From assembly GCA_902783825.1 (NCBI GenBank), contig CACZSJ010000172.1:1-29769 (forward strand): DNA of 29,769 nt. Reading direction: 5' to 3'. Numbering within the stretch: position 1 is the stretch's first letter; every line of letters begins with the position of its first letter. Shown here piece after piece: positions 1-7,772 of this stretch. The DNA is from Oscillospiraceae bacterium. Lineage in GTDB: Bacteria; Bacillota; Clostridia; Oscillospirales; Oscillospiraceae. Both the position numbers and the translations under genes were made by a program. The notes beneath the pieces are model-generated. The model searched no databases. It had not been told where the DNA came from and saw nothing but the letters and a program-made list of their open reading frames with translations.

Positions 1-1478
1 GGGAACAAAATTACGTCGCGAATGGAGTTGCAGCCAGTCAGCAGCATCACACAGCGGTCAATGCCAATGCCCAGGCCGCCGGTGGGCGGCATGCCGTATT
101 CCAGCGCGTTGATAAAGTCCTCGTCCATCATTCCCGCTTCGTCGTCGCCCTTGGCGCGCAGTTCTACCTGCTTGAGGAAGCGCTGCTTCTGGTCAATGGG
201 ATCGTTCAACTCTGAGAACGCGTTGCCCATCTCGCTGGCGCAGATGAACAGTTCAAAACGCTCTGTCAACCGCGAATCCGCCGGGCTTCGCTTGGCCAGG
301 GGGGACACATCGACCGGATGCATGGTGATAAAGGTCGGCTGGATCAGCTTTTCCTCCACCTTCTGGTCAAAGCATTCATACAGAGCATGTCCCCAAGTGG
401 GTTCCACTTTCTTCATGTCAACGCCCAGGTCCATGGCAGCCTGGACAGCCGCCTCATCCCCGTCGATCTCCATAAAGTCCACGCCCAGGTATTCCTTGAC
501 CGCCTCGGCCATGGTCATGCGCCGGAAGCCGGGGGCAAGGCTGACCTCGTGGCCCTGCCAGGTGACGTCATAGGTGCCCAGGATCTCCTTAGCCGCCCCA
601 GAAAGCAGCTCTTCAAAAAGATCCATCACATCCACGTAATCCGCGTAGGCCTCGTAGAGCTCCACGGTGGTAAACTCCGGATTGTGCCGGGTATCCATTC
701 CCTCGTTGCGGAAAATCCGCCCGATCTCATACACCCGCTCCACGCCGCCGACGATCAGACGCTTCAAATTCAGCTCTGTTGCTATGCGCAGATACAGGTC
801 CATGTCCAGGGTGTTGTGGTGGGTGATAAATGGCCGGGCCGTCGCGCCGCCGGAGATGGTATTGAATACCGGCGTTTCCACTTCCATATAGCCCCTCGCG
901 TCCAGGAAGCGGCGGACATAGCTGATAAAGCGGGAGCGGATTTCAAAGTTACGCCGGCTCTCATCGCTCATGATCAGATCCACATAGCGCTGGCGATATT
1001 TCAGCTCCGTATTGGTCATGCCGTGGAACTTCTCCGGCAGAGGCCGCAAGGACTTGGCCAGCAGCGTCACCTTTTCCACGTGCACGGAAATTTCTTCCGT
1101 CTTGGTCTTGAAAACATAGCCGCTTACGCCAATGATGTCGCCGATATCGTACTTGCGAAAATCGGCAAACTCCTGGGCACTGACCGCATCGGCACGGATA
1201 TAGAGCTGGATCTGTCCCCTATCGTCTTTGATGTGACAGAAAATTGCCTTGCCCATGCCGCGCTTGGACATGATGCGACCGGCAACGGAGACCGGCTTAT
1301 TCTCAAAGCTCTCATAAGCGGCCTTGATCTCCTCCGACCAGGCCGTCCGGACAAAACGGGTCTGCTGGAAGGGATCTCTCCCCTCCTGCTGCAAAGCGGC
1401 CAGCTTATCCCGGCGCACCTGCAGGATCTCGGAAAGCTCCTGCTCCTGGGCGCCGCTGTTGTTCATCTCTTCACTCAT
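1..1478 (-). CDS. lysS: Lysyl-tRNA synthetase, class II (3' end cut off by window edge)
   Basis: Charges tRNA-Lys with lysine in the cytoplasm. The reverse-strand translation gives an N-terminal helical extension, an OB-fold anticodon-binding domain (about residues 60-160) and a class II catalytic domain. Visible landmarks are PEKFHGMTNTELKYRQRYVD, the motif-2 region YEIGRIFRNEGMDTRHNPEF, and the motif-3 region GGLGIGIDRCVMLLTG followed by RDVILFP at the edge. About 492 codons are present and LysS is usually near 500, so only the last few residues are missing. The ATG at 1478 follows an AGGA element a few bases upstream. It lies 21 nt downstream of the greA stop, so greA-lysS is probably one transcript from the promoter at 2055-2083; greA-lysS is a known Firmicutes pairing. 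Confidence 0.97.
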   Translation of the reverse strand, partial: MSEEMNNSGAQEQELSEILQVRRDKLAALQQEGRDPFQQTRFVRTAWSEEIKAAYESFENKPVSVAGRIMSKRGMGKAIFCHIKDDRGQIQLYIRADAVSAQEFADFRKYDIGDIIGVSGYVFKTKTEEISVHVEKVTLLAKSLRPLPEKFHGMTNTELKYRQRYVDLIMSDESRRNFEIRSRFISYVRRFLDARGYMEVETPVFNTISGGATARPFITHHNTLDMDLYLRIATELNLKRLIVGGVERVYEIGRIFRNEGMDTRHNPEFTTVELYEAYADYVDVMDLFEELLSGAAKEILGTYDVTWQGHEVSLAPGFRRMTMAEAVKEYLGVDFMEIDGDEAAVQAAMDLGVDMKKVEPTWGHALYECFDQKVEEKLIQPTFITMHPVDVSPLAKRSPADSRLTERFELFICASEMGNAFSELNDPIDQKQRFLKQVELRAKGDDEAGMMDEDFINALEYGMPPTGGLGIGIDRCVMLLTGCNSIRDVILF

Positions 1479-1499
1479 AGGATTCCTCACATATTTCGC

Positions 1500-1988
1500 T
1501 TACTTATTCTCCACGGACAGGATCTTGAACACAAGCTCTCCGGCGGGCGCGTGAATGGTCACCGTCTCTCCCGCCCGGTGGCCGATCAGCCCCTGGCCAA
1601 CAGGAGAGTCGTCGGAAATCCGTCCGGCGCGGGGATTGGCCTCCTGGGAACCCACGATCTCATAGGTCTCCTCAAAATTGTCCTCCACGTCACATACGCG
1701 CACAATGCTGCTGAGGGTCACCGTGTCTTTGGGTACGTCGTACTCAATATTATCCACGATCTCCGCGTTCTCGATCAGCACCTTCAGTTCGGCAATTTTA
1801 GAATAGAGCTTGCCCTGCTCGGTCTTGGCCTCGTCGTACTCGCTGTTTTCCGACAGGTCGCCAAAGCTGCGGGCTTCCTTAATCTGCTCGGCAACTTCCT
1901 TTTCCCGAACCGTCTCCAAATAATAGAGCTCCTCTTTCAGCGCCTCCAAGCGCTCCTGGCTCATTTTAAATCTGCTGGTGTTGGTCAT
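1500..1988 (-). CDS. greA: Transcription elongation factor GreA
   Basis: Rescues backtracked RNA polymerase by stimulating cleavage of the nascent RNA 3' end. The 162-residue product has the N-terminal coiled-coil finger, with the acidic tip DLSENSEYDEAK that holds the two catalytic acidic residues, and the C-terminal FKBP-like domain ending GETVTIHAPAGELVFKI. Length fits the family (about 157-160). An upstream in-frame TTG at 2015 would place the ribosome binding site inside the coding region, so the ATG at 1988 is chosen; an AAAGGAGA element lies about 9 nt before it. It is preceded by a perfect consensus promoter and followed at 21 nt by lysS. Confidence 0.97.
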   Translation of the reverse strand: MTNTSRFKMSQERLEALKEELYYLETVREKEVAEQIKEARSFGDLSENSEYDEAKTEQGKLYSKIAELKVLIENAEIVDNIEYDVPKDTVTLSSIVRVCDVEDNFEETYEIVGSQEANPRAGRISDDSPVGQGLIGHRAGETVTIHAPAGELVFKILSVENK

Positions 1989-2023
1989 GAAAGCAGATCT
2001 CCTTTCCCTTGTCAACTTGCATT

Positions 2024-2043
2024 GCGCCGGCTGGTTGCGGCGC
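2024..2043 (-). other. GC stem-loop in the greA 5' leader
   Basis: A six-base-pair stem GCGCCG/CGGCGC (2038-2043 with 2024-2029) encloses an eight-base loop. It begins only about five bases after the predicted start of transcription and has no U-tract, so it does not look like a terminator. A 5'-end mRNA-stabilising role is inference. Confidence 0.45.
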
Positions 2044-2054
2044 TATGAATCCAT

Positions 2055-2083
2055 ATTATACGGTTGCAAACAGTCCCTGTCAA
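2055..2083 (-). promoter_or_regulatory. Consensus sigma-A promoter for greA-lysS
   Basis: Reading the minus strand, TTGACA (2078-2083) is separated by exactly 17 bases from TATAAT (2055-2060), a six-of-six match at both hexamers. Predicted transcription start is near 2048, giving a leader of about 60 nt before the greA ATG. The -35 hexamer contains the TGA stop codon of the upstream S41-like gene. Confidence 0.85.
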
Positions 2084-3327
2084 CTCAAAAATCGCAGGGC
2101 GGCCATCAGCTGATCGTCGTCTGAAATGCTGGCAGTACCGTCCGAAACGCCGGTGGTTCCCTGGGTGGTTCCCGCGGTGGATTCATCCCGGTTGTATACG
2201 ATGGTATCCGGGACCACACCGCCGTTTTTCGAGATGTCGATCCCCATGGGCGTTAAATAGCTATGGGTGGAGAGGCGGATCGCACTTCCATCCGAAAGCA
2301 CAATCGTCTCCTGGGACCTGGTATTGCCGGTGGTCGCTTCTCCCATCACCGTCGCCCACTGGTATTCCTGCAGCACCGCCGCACACAGCTCCGCCTCGCG
2401 GAAGGTGGCCGCATTTACCAGAACCACGGTGGGAAACTGAATGCACATCACGTCCGACTCGGTGACGATCTCTTCCCCGTTCTTGCTCACCTCGGAGAAA
2501 AGCCGTCCGCCCGGGAGCAAATAGTCCAGCAGCGTCGTCACCTCGCTGGTCAGCCCGCCGGGATTGTTGCGCAGATCCAGAACAAAGGCCACCGCGCCTT
2601 GGGCCATCAAATCTTCAATCGCCTGCACCGAAGCCTCTCCGCTGCCGGCCTCAAAATTGGCGATCTGCAGGTAGCCGGCGCCGGTTTTTTCCATGCGGTA
2701 ATTGACGGCGCTGGCGTTGGCGCCGGTACAGTCTACCTCAATCGTGTCGCCCGAGCTGATGGTCAGAACAAATTTCACGTTCAGCTTGCTGCGGATCAGC
2801 GTGCGCAGCTGATCCACCGACATTCCCGCTACCGGTTCTCCATCCACCGCCGTGATGACCATTCCCGCGCCGACGCCGGCCCAGGCAGCCGGTGAACCGG
2901 GATAGACCGCGATCACCTGAAAGCCGCCGCCGGTCTCGTCCCGCACAAAGGACAGGCCGATATCCGCGTAATCGTTGGAGGCGGAAAGCTGATAGGCCCG
3001 ATATTCATCCGGGGTCATATAGTAGCTCCAATCGTCCCCCAGGCCGGCAACCATGGCCGCCGCCGCAGAGTCTCCCATGGACTTGCGATCCACCGGATCG
3101 ATGAAGGCCTCATCCAGCAGGTTTTTGATCTCCACATAGTGCATCGCCTCGTCATAATCGGCTTTGCCGCCCACCTGGTGAATCAGTTTGGTATACGTCA
3201 GCGCATAAATGCCGCCGCAAAAAAGGATCAGCAGCAGGAACACATATTTCAATCGAATGCCGACGTTGAAAAACGCGGCAACAACGCGTCCCACCCGGCG
3301 AAAAAATCTCCTTGATAGCCTACCCAC
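2080..3327 (-). CDS. Membrane-anchored PDZ/S41 peptidase-family protein, apparently catalytically inactive
   Basis: A 415-residue C-terminal-processing-protease (S41) homologue. A basic N-terminus leads into one membrane segment (about residues 27-46), so the rest should be extracytoplasmic. A PDZ domain follows (about 117-200), then the S41 core with DLRNNPGG (251-258). The usual nucleophile motif N-x-x-S-x-S-x-x-E reads NAATFREAE (305-313), putting Arg310 at the catalytic Ser. The usual GxxTxGKG reads GEATTGNT, putting Asn335 at the catalytic Lys. The 25-residue spacing between the two matches E. coli Tsp Ser430/Lys455. A Thr/Ser/Asp-rich tail (about 381-405) ends the protein. The GTG at 3327 sits 6 nt after AGGAGG. 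It is the last gene of the ftsEX-M23 cluster. Family assignment is firm; loss of proteolysis is inferred from the alignment. Confidence 0.88.
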   Translation of the reverse strand: MGRLSRRFFRRVGRVVAAFFNVGIRLKYVFLLLILFCGGIYALTYTKLIHQVGGKADYDEAMHYVEIKNLLDEAFIDPVDRKSMGDSAAAAMVAGLGDDWSYYMTPDEYRAYQLSASNDYADIGLSFVRDETGGGFQVIAVYPGSPAAWAGVGAGMVITAVDGEPVAGMSVDQLRTLIRSKLNVKFVLTISSGDTIEVDCTGANASAVNYRMEKTGAGYLQIANFEAGSGEASVQAIEDLMAQGAVAFVLDLRNNPGGLTSEVTTLLDYLLPGGRLFSEVSKNGEEIVTESDVMCIQFPTVVLVNAATFREAELCAAVLQEYQWATVMGEATTGNTRSQETIVLSDGSAIRLSTHSYLTPMGIDISKNGGVVPDTIVYNRDESTAGTTQGTTGVSDGTASISDDDQLMAALRFLS

Positions 3328-3362
3328 ACGATCCCTCCTGTGTTCTCTGTAATCATGGCGTA

Positions 3363-3412
3363 GCCGGACAGCGAAAACCGCTGCCCGGCAGACGGCGCAA
3401 AACGCCGTGTCT
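3363..3412 (-). other. Two consecutive stem-loops between the M23 and S41-like genes
   Basis: Stem 1 pairs 3363-3373 with 3379-3389: eleven base pairs around a five-base loop, one of them a G-U pair in the minus-strand RNA. Stem 2 pairs 3392-3397 with 3403-3408 (ACGGCG/CGCCGT) around a five-base loop, with possible bulged extension to 3412. Neither has a U-tract on the minus strand, so they look like intercistronic processing or partial-attenuation structures rather than a terminator. Confidence 0.5.
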
Positions 3413-3419
3413 TATCTCT

Positions 3420-4772
3420 TTAAACTCCGGCTTCCGATGAAAAACTCAGGCCGGAAAAAAACTGCTCGGGATCTGTACGGCTGCCGCCGGACCAGATCTC
3501 AAAATGACAGTGCGGACCTGTGGAAAGGCCGCTGCTGCCCACATAGCCGATGGTGCTTCCCTTGTTGACGCTCTGCCCTTCGCTGACGCTCACCGAAGAC
3601 ATGTGCGCATACAAGGTCGTATACCCGTTCCCGTGATCCAGGATCACGCAATTGCCATAGCCGTCCCCTGAGTTGCCGGCCCGAACCACGCTCCCGGTAT
3701 CCGCCGCCACAATGGCGGCGCCATAACCCGCGCCAACATCCAGGCCGCTGTGATACTTCTCCGTCTTGTACACCGGATGGATCCGCAACCCAAAGCGGCT
3801 GGTCACATAGGTACAGGAAGGAACCGGCCATGAGAAGGAGCCTGTTCCCATCACGGCTGGCGGCTTGGGTGCGGGCGTACTCTCGGCAGCCGACTGCTGT
3901 TGCTGCTGTTGCTGCTGCTGAGCCTCCTGTTGTGCCCTTCTGGCTGCTTCCGCCTGCGCAGCTGCCCGGGCCGCCGCTTCTTCCGCCTCTCGCTGGCGGC
4001 GAAGCTCTTCCTGGCGCTGCCGTTCCAGCTCCGCCATCAGAGCCTGCAGCTCCCGATCTGCCTGTTCTTCGATGGCCAGGATCTGTTCATATTCTTCCTG
4101 GCGGTTTTCAATATCTTCCTGCAGATCCCGGATCAGCGCCACGGCCTCGTCAATTTCCACCTCCAGCGCCTTCTGCTCAGTCCGAAGCTGTTCCTGCTTT
4201 CCCTGCAGCTCTGTTCGGACTATTTCGTACTCCGCCTTGACCTGCTCGGTATTCTCCCGGGCGGCAATATACGCTTCCTCCAGCTCTCTGTCGCTGGCCA
4301 TGATCTGCCCCATGTCGTCCAGGACAGTCAGAAACTCGCCCAGATTGGAGGTACGCAGCACCATGGACAAAAGCCCATAGCCGCCATTTTCCTCCATGGC
4401 TCGCACCCGAATCCGATAGCGGGCAAGCTGTTCCTCCTCCAGCGCCTTTGCCGCCGCCACTTCCGCTGCCTTTTCGGCGATCATATCGTCGTAAAGCGCG
4501 ATTTCCTGGCTGTTGAGCTGCATCTGCTCCAGGGTGTATATGTTGCGTTCGTCCATGGCTTGTTTCCGTTCCAGGACGCTCGCCTGCTGGGATTCCAGCT
4601 CGTCCACGACGGCCTGTTTGGCCTCGCGTTGAGCCGAAAGCTCATCCCGCTTGGCCCGCATGGCGTTTACATCCTCCTGGGTCACCGCGTATGCCGGAAC
4701 CGGCAGGACGGCAATCGTCAAGATCAAAGCCAAAGCAAGCGCAATGAGACTTTGCAATTTCTTGTTGCTCAT
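3420..4772 (-). CDS. Secreted coiled-coil M23 (LytM) peptidoglycan endopeptidase, poly-Gln linker
   Basis: A 450-residue EnvC/CwlO/PcsB-type protein, the probable cell-wall hydrolase partner of FtsEX. A signal peptide (about 1-29, ending PAYA) is followed by a long coiled coil (about 31-290) interrupted near 125-165 by the hinge segment RAMEENGGYGLLSMVLRTSN typical of PcsB-like proteins. A polyglutamine run (about 285-293) and a Pro/Ala-rich stretch lead to the M23 domain (about 312-440). Zinc ligands His341, Asp345 and His423 and catalytic His390 and His421 (HCH) are all present, so it should be active. It lies 25 nt downstream of its paralogue at 4798-6141. The ribosome binding site before the ATG is weak, suggesting coupling to the upstream gene. 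Confidence 0.93.
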   Translation of the reverse strand: MSNKKLQSLIALALALILTIAVLPVPAYAVTQEDVNAMRAKRDELSAQREAKQAVVDELESQQASVLERKQAMDERNIYTLEQMQLNSQEIALYDDMIAEKAAEVAAAKALEEEQLARYRIRVRAMEENGGYGLLSMVLRTSNLGEFLTVLDDMGQIMASDRELEEAYIAARENTEQVKAEYEIVRTELQGKQEQLRTEQKALEVEIDEAVALIRDLQEDIENRQEEYEQILAIEEQADRELQALMAELERQRQEELRRQREAEEAAARAAAQAEAARRAQQEAQQQQQQQQQSAAESTPAPKPPAVMGTGSFSWPVPSCTYVTSRFGLRIHPVYKTEKYHSGLDVGAGYGAAIVAADTGSVVRAGNSGDGYGNCVILDHGNGYTTLYAHMSSVSVSEGQSVNKGSTIGYVGSSGLSTGPHCHFEIWSGGSRTDPEQFFSGLSFSSEAGV

Positions 4773-4797
4773 AGTAAGTAAAACCGGGGAACTACCC

Positions 4798-6141
4798 TCA
4801 GCAGTTCCAGTGACTCAGTCCCGAAAAGAATGCTTCCGGATCCGTAGGCGTACCGTTGAGCCGCACTTCAAAATGACAGTGGGTTCCGGTGGAGCGCCCG
4901 GTGGATCCCAGGTAACCCAAAGTGGTGCCCGCGCTCACGCTCTGCCCATAGCTGACCGCCACGGACGACATGTGCGCATACACCGTCTGGTAACCGTTTC
5001 CATGGTCAATGGTAACATAGTTGCCGTAGCCCGAGCCGCCGTTTCCCGCGGCAATCACCGTGCCGGCAGCCGCAGCCACAATGGGCTGTCCATCGTTGCC
5101 AAAGCCGTCGATATCGATGCCTGCGTGGCCCGCCGTTTCCCCAGTGAAAGGATCTTCCCGAGAACCGAAGCGACTGGTTACGCGGGAACTGCTGGGAACC
5201 GGCCACATAAAGCTGGCGCTTCCCGTGGCCGCGCCGGGATTCAAACCGTCGCTTCCGCCGTCAGAGCTTCCGCCATCCGCAGCACCTCCGTTTTCCGGAG
5301 CGCCGCCCTGTTCCTGCTGCGCTGCAGCAGCGGCAGCAGCGGCAGCCGCGGCAGCCGCGGCCGCTTCCTGGCGCTTCTGCTCCTCATATGCCGCAATCAT
5401 CCGGGTCAGCTCATCCGAAGCCTGCTGCTCTGCGGCCTGCTCCGCTTCATATTGACTCATAGCCGTCTCAATGGCTTCGGACAGCTCTGCAAGCTCCCCT
5501 TCCGCCTGGGCTACCTGCGCCTGAATGGCAGCCTGCTCCTCCCGGAGCTCTGCCTGCTTCTCCTCGCATTCAGCCCGGACTTCCTCGTATTCCGCCTTGA
5601 TCTGCTCCGTTTCCTGGCGGGCAGCCCGGTATTGCCGCTCCAGCGCCTTGTCGCTTTCCATGATTTCGCCCATATCCTCCAGGCCGGAAAGCAGCTCGCT
5701 GAAGTTGCTGGAATGTACCACAACAGACAGGAAATTATAGCCGCCGCTCTCCTCCATGGCCCGGATGCGCGTGCGATACCGGGTAAGCTGATCCTGCTCA
5801 CGGGTCAGGGCCGCATTCAGCTCCTGGGATTTTTCTTCAATGATCTGGTCATACATGGCGATTTCTTCCGCCGTCAGCCGAAGGGCTTCCAGAGCGTTGC
5901 TGTTTTGCAGATCCAGCGCCGCCTTCAGATCCAGGACGGTCGCCTGCTGATCCCGCAGGCCGGAAAGGCGTTCCTCCGCCTCCGCAGCCCGGGCGGCCGC
6001 TTCATTCTTGCGCTGACGCAGCGCGTCGATATCGCCTTGATTCACCGCGTGGGCCGTAGGGATGATGCTGGCCATCAAAGACAGCACCATCAACAAGGCC
6101 AGCAGTATCGCGATGAAAGAAACCACTCTTTTCCTCTTCAT
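4798..6141 (-). CDS. Secreted coiled-coil M23 (LytM) peptidoglycan endopeptidase, poly-Ala/Gly linker
   Basis: Tandem paralogue of the neighbouring gene, 447 residues. A signal peptide (about 1-32, ending TAHA) is followed by a coiled coil (about 34-255) with the same central hinge (RAMEESGGYNFLSVVVHSSN). A run of 15 alanines (260-274) and a Gly/Ser/Asp-rich stretch (about 278-305) join it to the M23 domain (about 310-440). His339, Asp343, His390, His421 and His423 are present, so catalysis should be intact. It starts 22 nt after the ftsX stop, with AGGGG before the ATG. By analogy with FtsEX-EnvC and FtsEX-PcsB/CwlO, the coiled coil should dock on the FtsX extracellular loop and relieve autoinhibition of the hydrolase. 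That role is inferred from family and position. Confidence 0.93.
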   Translation of the reverse strand: MKRKRVVSFIAILLALLMVLSLMASIIPTAHAVNQGDIDALRQRKNEAAARAAEAEERLSGLRDQQATVLDLKAALDLQNSNALEALRLTAEEIAMYDQIIEEKSQELNAALTREQDQLTRYRTRIRAMEESGGYNFLSVVVHSSNFSELLSGLEDMGEIMESDKALERQYRAARQETEQIKAEYEEVRAECEEKQAELREEQAAIQAQVAQAEGELAELSEAIETAMSQYEAEQAAEQQASDELTRMIAAYEEQKRQEAAAAAAAAAAAAAAAQQEQGGAPENGGAADGGSSDGGSDGLNPGAATGSASFMWPVPSSSRVTSRFGSREDPFTGETAGHAGIDIDGFGNDGQPIVAAAAGTVIAAGNGGSGYGNYVTIDHGNGYQTVYAHMSSVAVSYGQSVSAGTTLGYLGSTGRSTGTHCHFEVRLNGTPTDPEAFFSGLSHWNC

Positions 6142-6163
6142 ACCGACACCCCTACCCTAAGCT

Positions 6164-7051
6164 TTACACTTGCAAATAGTTGCGGATGGCGTTGACGCCG
6201 CCAAACACACCAACCAATATACCGGTGCCCAGGTAGAAGGCCAGAACCGGGAACATCACTTCCTTGAAAGACACCAGCGTGATGAAGCTCCCCGTCAGGG
6301 TTCCCATCAGCCGCCCGGTCAGCAGACCATACAAGCCCCATTCCGCCAAAAACGCCAGGCCGCCGCCCAAAATGCCCAGAACAAGGCCTTCCACCACAAA
6401 GGGGAGGCGGATAAAGCTGTTGGTGGCGCCCACCATCTTCATGATGGCGATTTCTTCCCGCCGGCCAAAGGTTGCAAGCTTGACGGTGTTGGACATGATG
6501 AACACCGAAACGAACACCAGAATCACCGTCAGGATCAGGGAAATGATGCTTACAACATTACGGATCGTCACAAAGGTATCCGCATACTCCAGGTGCGCTT
6601 TGACTTTCGCGATTCCGTCCACCGCTTCCAGGGCCGCCTTGGTCTGCGCCATCTCCGCGATATCATCCAGATGGATCACGAAGCGATGGCGGAACACCGT
6701 CTCGTCGATGCCCTCCATCAGATCCGCGTCATACTGGCCCATAAAGTTGTCCATCGCCTGCGTGCGGGACACAAATTCCACCGATTCCACATTGTCCACT
6801 GCCGCCAGAGCGCTCTCCAGGGCCTGAGCGGCTGATTCTTCCGCAATGCTGTCATCCACGAAAGCCACCACTTCGTTCTGGCTCTCCAGCTCTTTAATCA
6901 ATGCGTCGATGTTCCGGGACAGCAGGGCTACGCTGCCAATGATAATCAGGCAGGCCATGATAATGGTCACCGTTGCAAAGGACATAAAACTGTGGGTTTT
7001 AATGCTGCGGAAGCCTTCCCGGATCAGATATCCGGCTCTGTTAAATATCAT
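6164..7051 (-). CDS. ftsX: Cell-division ABC transporter-like permease FtsX
   Basis: Membrane half of the FtsEX mechanotransmission complex, which drives extracellular peptidoglycan hydrolases at the division site or side wall rather than moving a substrate. The 295-residue product has the FtsX topology: a cytoplasmic N-terminus, TM1 (about 22-44), a large extracytoplasmic loop (about 45-168), then three TM segments (about 170-192, 222-245 and 268-290). The conserved coupling region FGRREEIAIMKMVGAT lies between TM2 and TM3. Its start overlaps the end of ftsE by 11 nt, so the two are translationally coupled. Two M23 hydrolases follow immediately. Confidence 0.97.
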   Translation of the reverse strand: MIFNRAGYLIREGFRSIKTHSFMSFATVTIIMACLIIIGSVALLSRNIDALIKELESQNEVVAFVDDSIAEESAAQALESALAAVDNVESVEFVSRTQAMDNFMGQYDADLMEGIDETVFRHRFVIHLDDIAEMAQTKAALEAVDGIAKVKAHLEYADTFVTIRNVVSIISLILTVILVFVSVFIMSNTVKLATFGRREEIAIMKMVGATNSFIRLPFVVEGLVLGILGGGLAFLAEWGLYGLLTGRLMGTLTGSFITLVSFKEVMFPVLAFYLGTGILVGVFGGVNAIRNYLQV

Positions 7052-7727
7052 AGTCGTAATACCCTATTCCGTCACCGATCACGCGACCACCCTTGATGGT
7101 AATGGTACGCTTGGTAAGCGCGTTGACCAGTTCCTTTTCGTGGGTGACCACCAGTACCGTCGTCCCCATTTCGTTGATCTTTTCCAGCAGGAGCATCAGC
7201 TCCAGACTGAGCGTCGGGTCCAGGTTTCCCGTGGGCTCGTCCGCCACGATCATACGCGGATTGTTTACCAGCGCCCGGGCAATCGCCACACGCTGCTGTT
7301 CACCGCCGGACAGCTCGCTTGGCAGGCGGTTTCCTCGCCCCTCCAGGCCGACCAGCTCCAACACATAATCAACCCGCTGTTTGATTTCCCGCCTGCGCGC
7401 GCCAACGACACGCATGGCAAAAGCCACGTTGTCGAAAACATTCATGTTCTCGATCAAGCGATAATCCTGGAATACGACGCCCAGGGTCCTGCGGACCTTG
7501 GGCAGTTTTCCTCTTTTTATGCCGCTCATATCAAAGTCGTTGACGACCACCTTGCCGGACTTGGCATAGACCTCTCCGGTCAAGAGCTTCATCAGGGTCG
7601 TTTTCCCGGAGCCGGAAGGCCCCACCAGGAAAACAAACTCCCCCTCGTCAACGTTCAGATCTACGTTGTCCAGCGCCACAGTGCCGCTGCTGTCGTAGAC
7701 CACGGTCACTCCGTCCAATTGTACCAT
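7041..7727 (-). CDS. ftsE: Cell-division ATP-binding protein FtsE
   Basis: Cytoplasmic ATPase of FtsEX. The 228-residue product has Walker A GPSGSGKTT, a Q-loop (VFQDYRLI), signature LSGGEQQRVAIARAL, Walker B MIVADEPTGNLD and switch His (VVTHE), all consistent with an active ATPase. The ATG at 7727 is preceded by GGAGG at good spacing. It overlaps ftsX by 11 nt. A CdaR-type regulator gene ends 45 nt upstream on the same strand, and no clear terminator lies between them, so the regulator is likely the first gene of the transcript. Confidence 0.97.
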   Translation of the reverse strand: MVQLDGVTVVYDSSGTVALDNVDLNVDEGEFVFLVGPSGSGKTTLMKLLTGEVYAKSGKVVVNDFDMSGIKRGKLPKVRRTLGVVFQDYRLIENMNVFDNVAFAMRVVGARRREIKQRVDYVLELVGLEGRGNRLPSELSGGEQQRVAIARALVNNPRMIVADEPTGNLDPTLSLELMLLLEKINEMGTTVLVVTHEKELVNALTKRTITIKGGRVIGDGIGYYDYDI

Positions 7728-7772
7728 TGCTTATCCTCCAGGGTTTTGCTGATGTTCCGAAACGCGTCCCTC

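Noticed and set aside
2010..2015. A second TTGACA on the minus strand before greA
   Set aside because: No -10 lies at 16-18 bases and it is next to the ribosome binding site of greA. The full promoter at 2055-2083 explains transcription.
318..2048. A 576-codon open frame on the plus strand
   Set aside because: Antisense to lysS and greA, both clear on the minus strand. No motif, no good ribosome binding site.
3890..3935. CTG/TTG triplet tract as a microsatellite or CRISPR-like repeat
   Set aside because: It is in frame and encodes the polyglutamine linker of the M23 protein. There is no repeat-spacer structure.
5310..5365. GC-rich imperfect repeat
   Set aside because: Encodes the 15-alanine linker of the second M23 protein; interesting only as coding low complexity.
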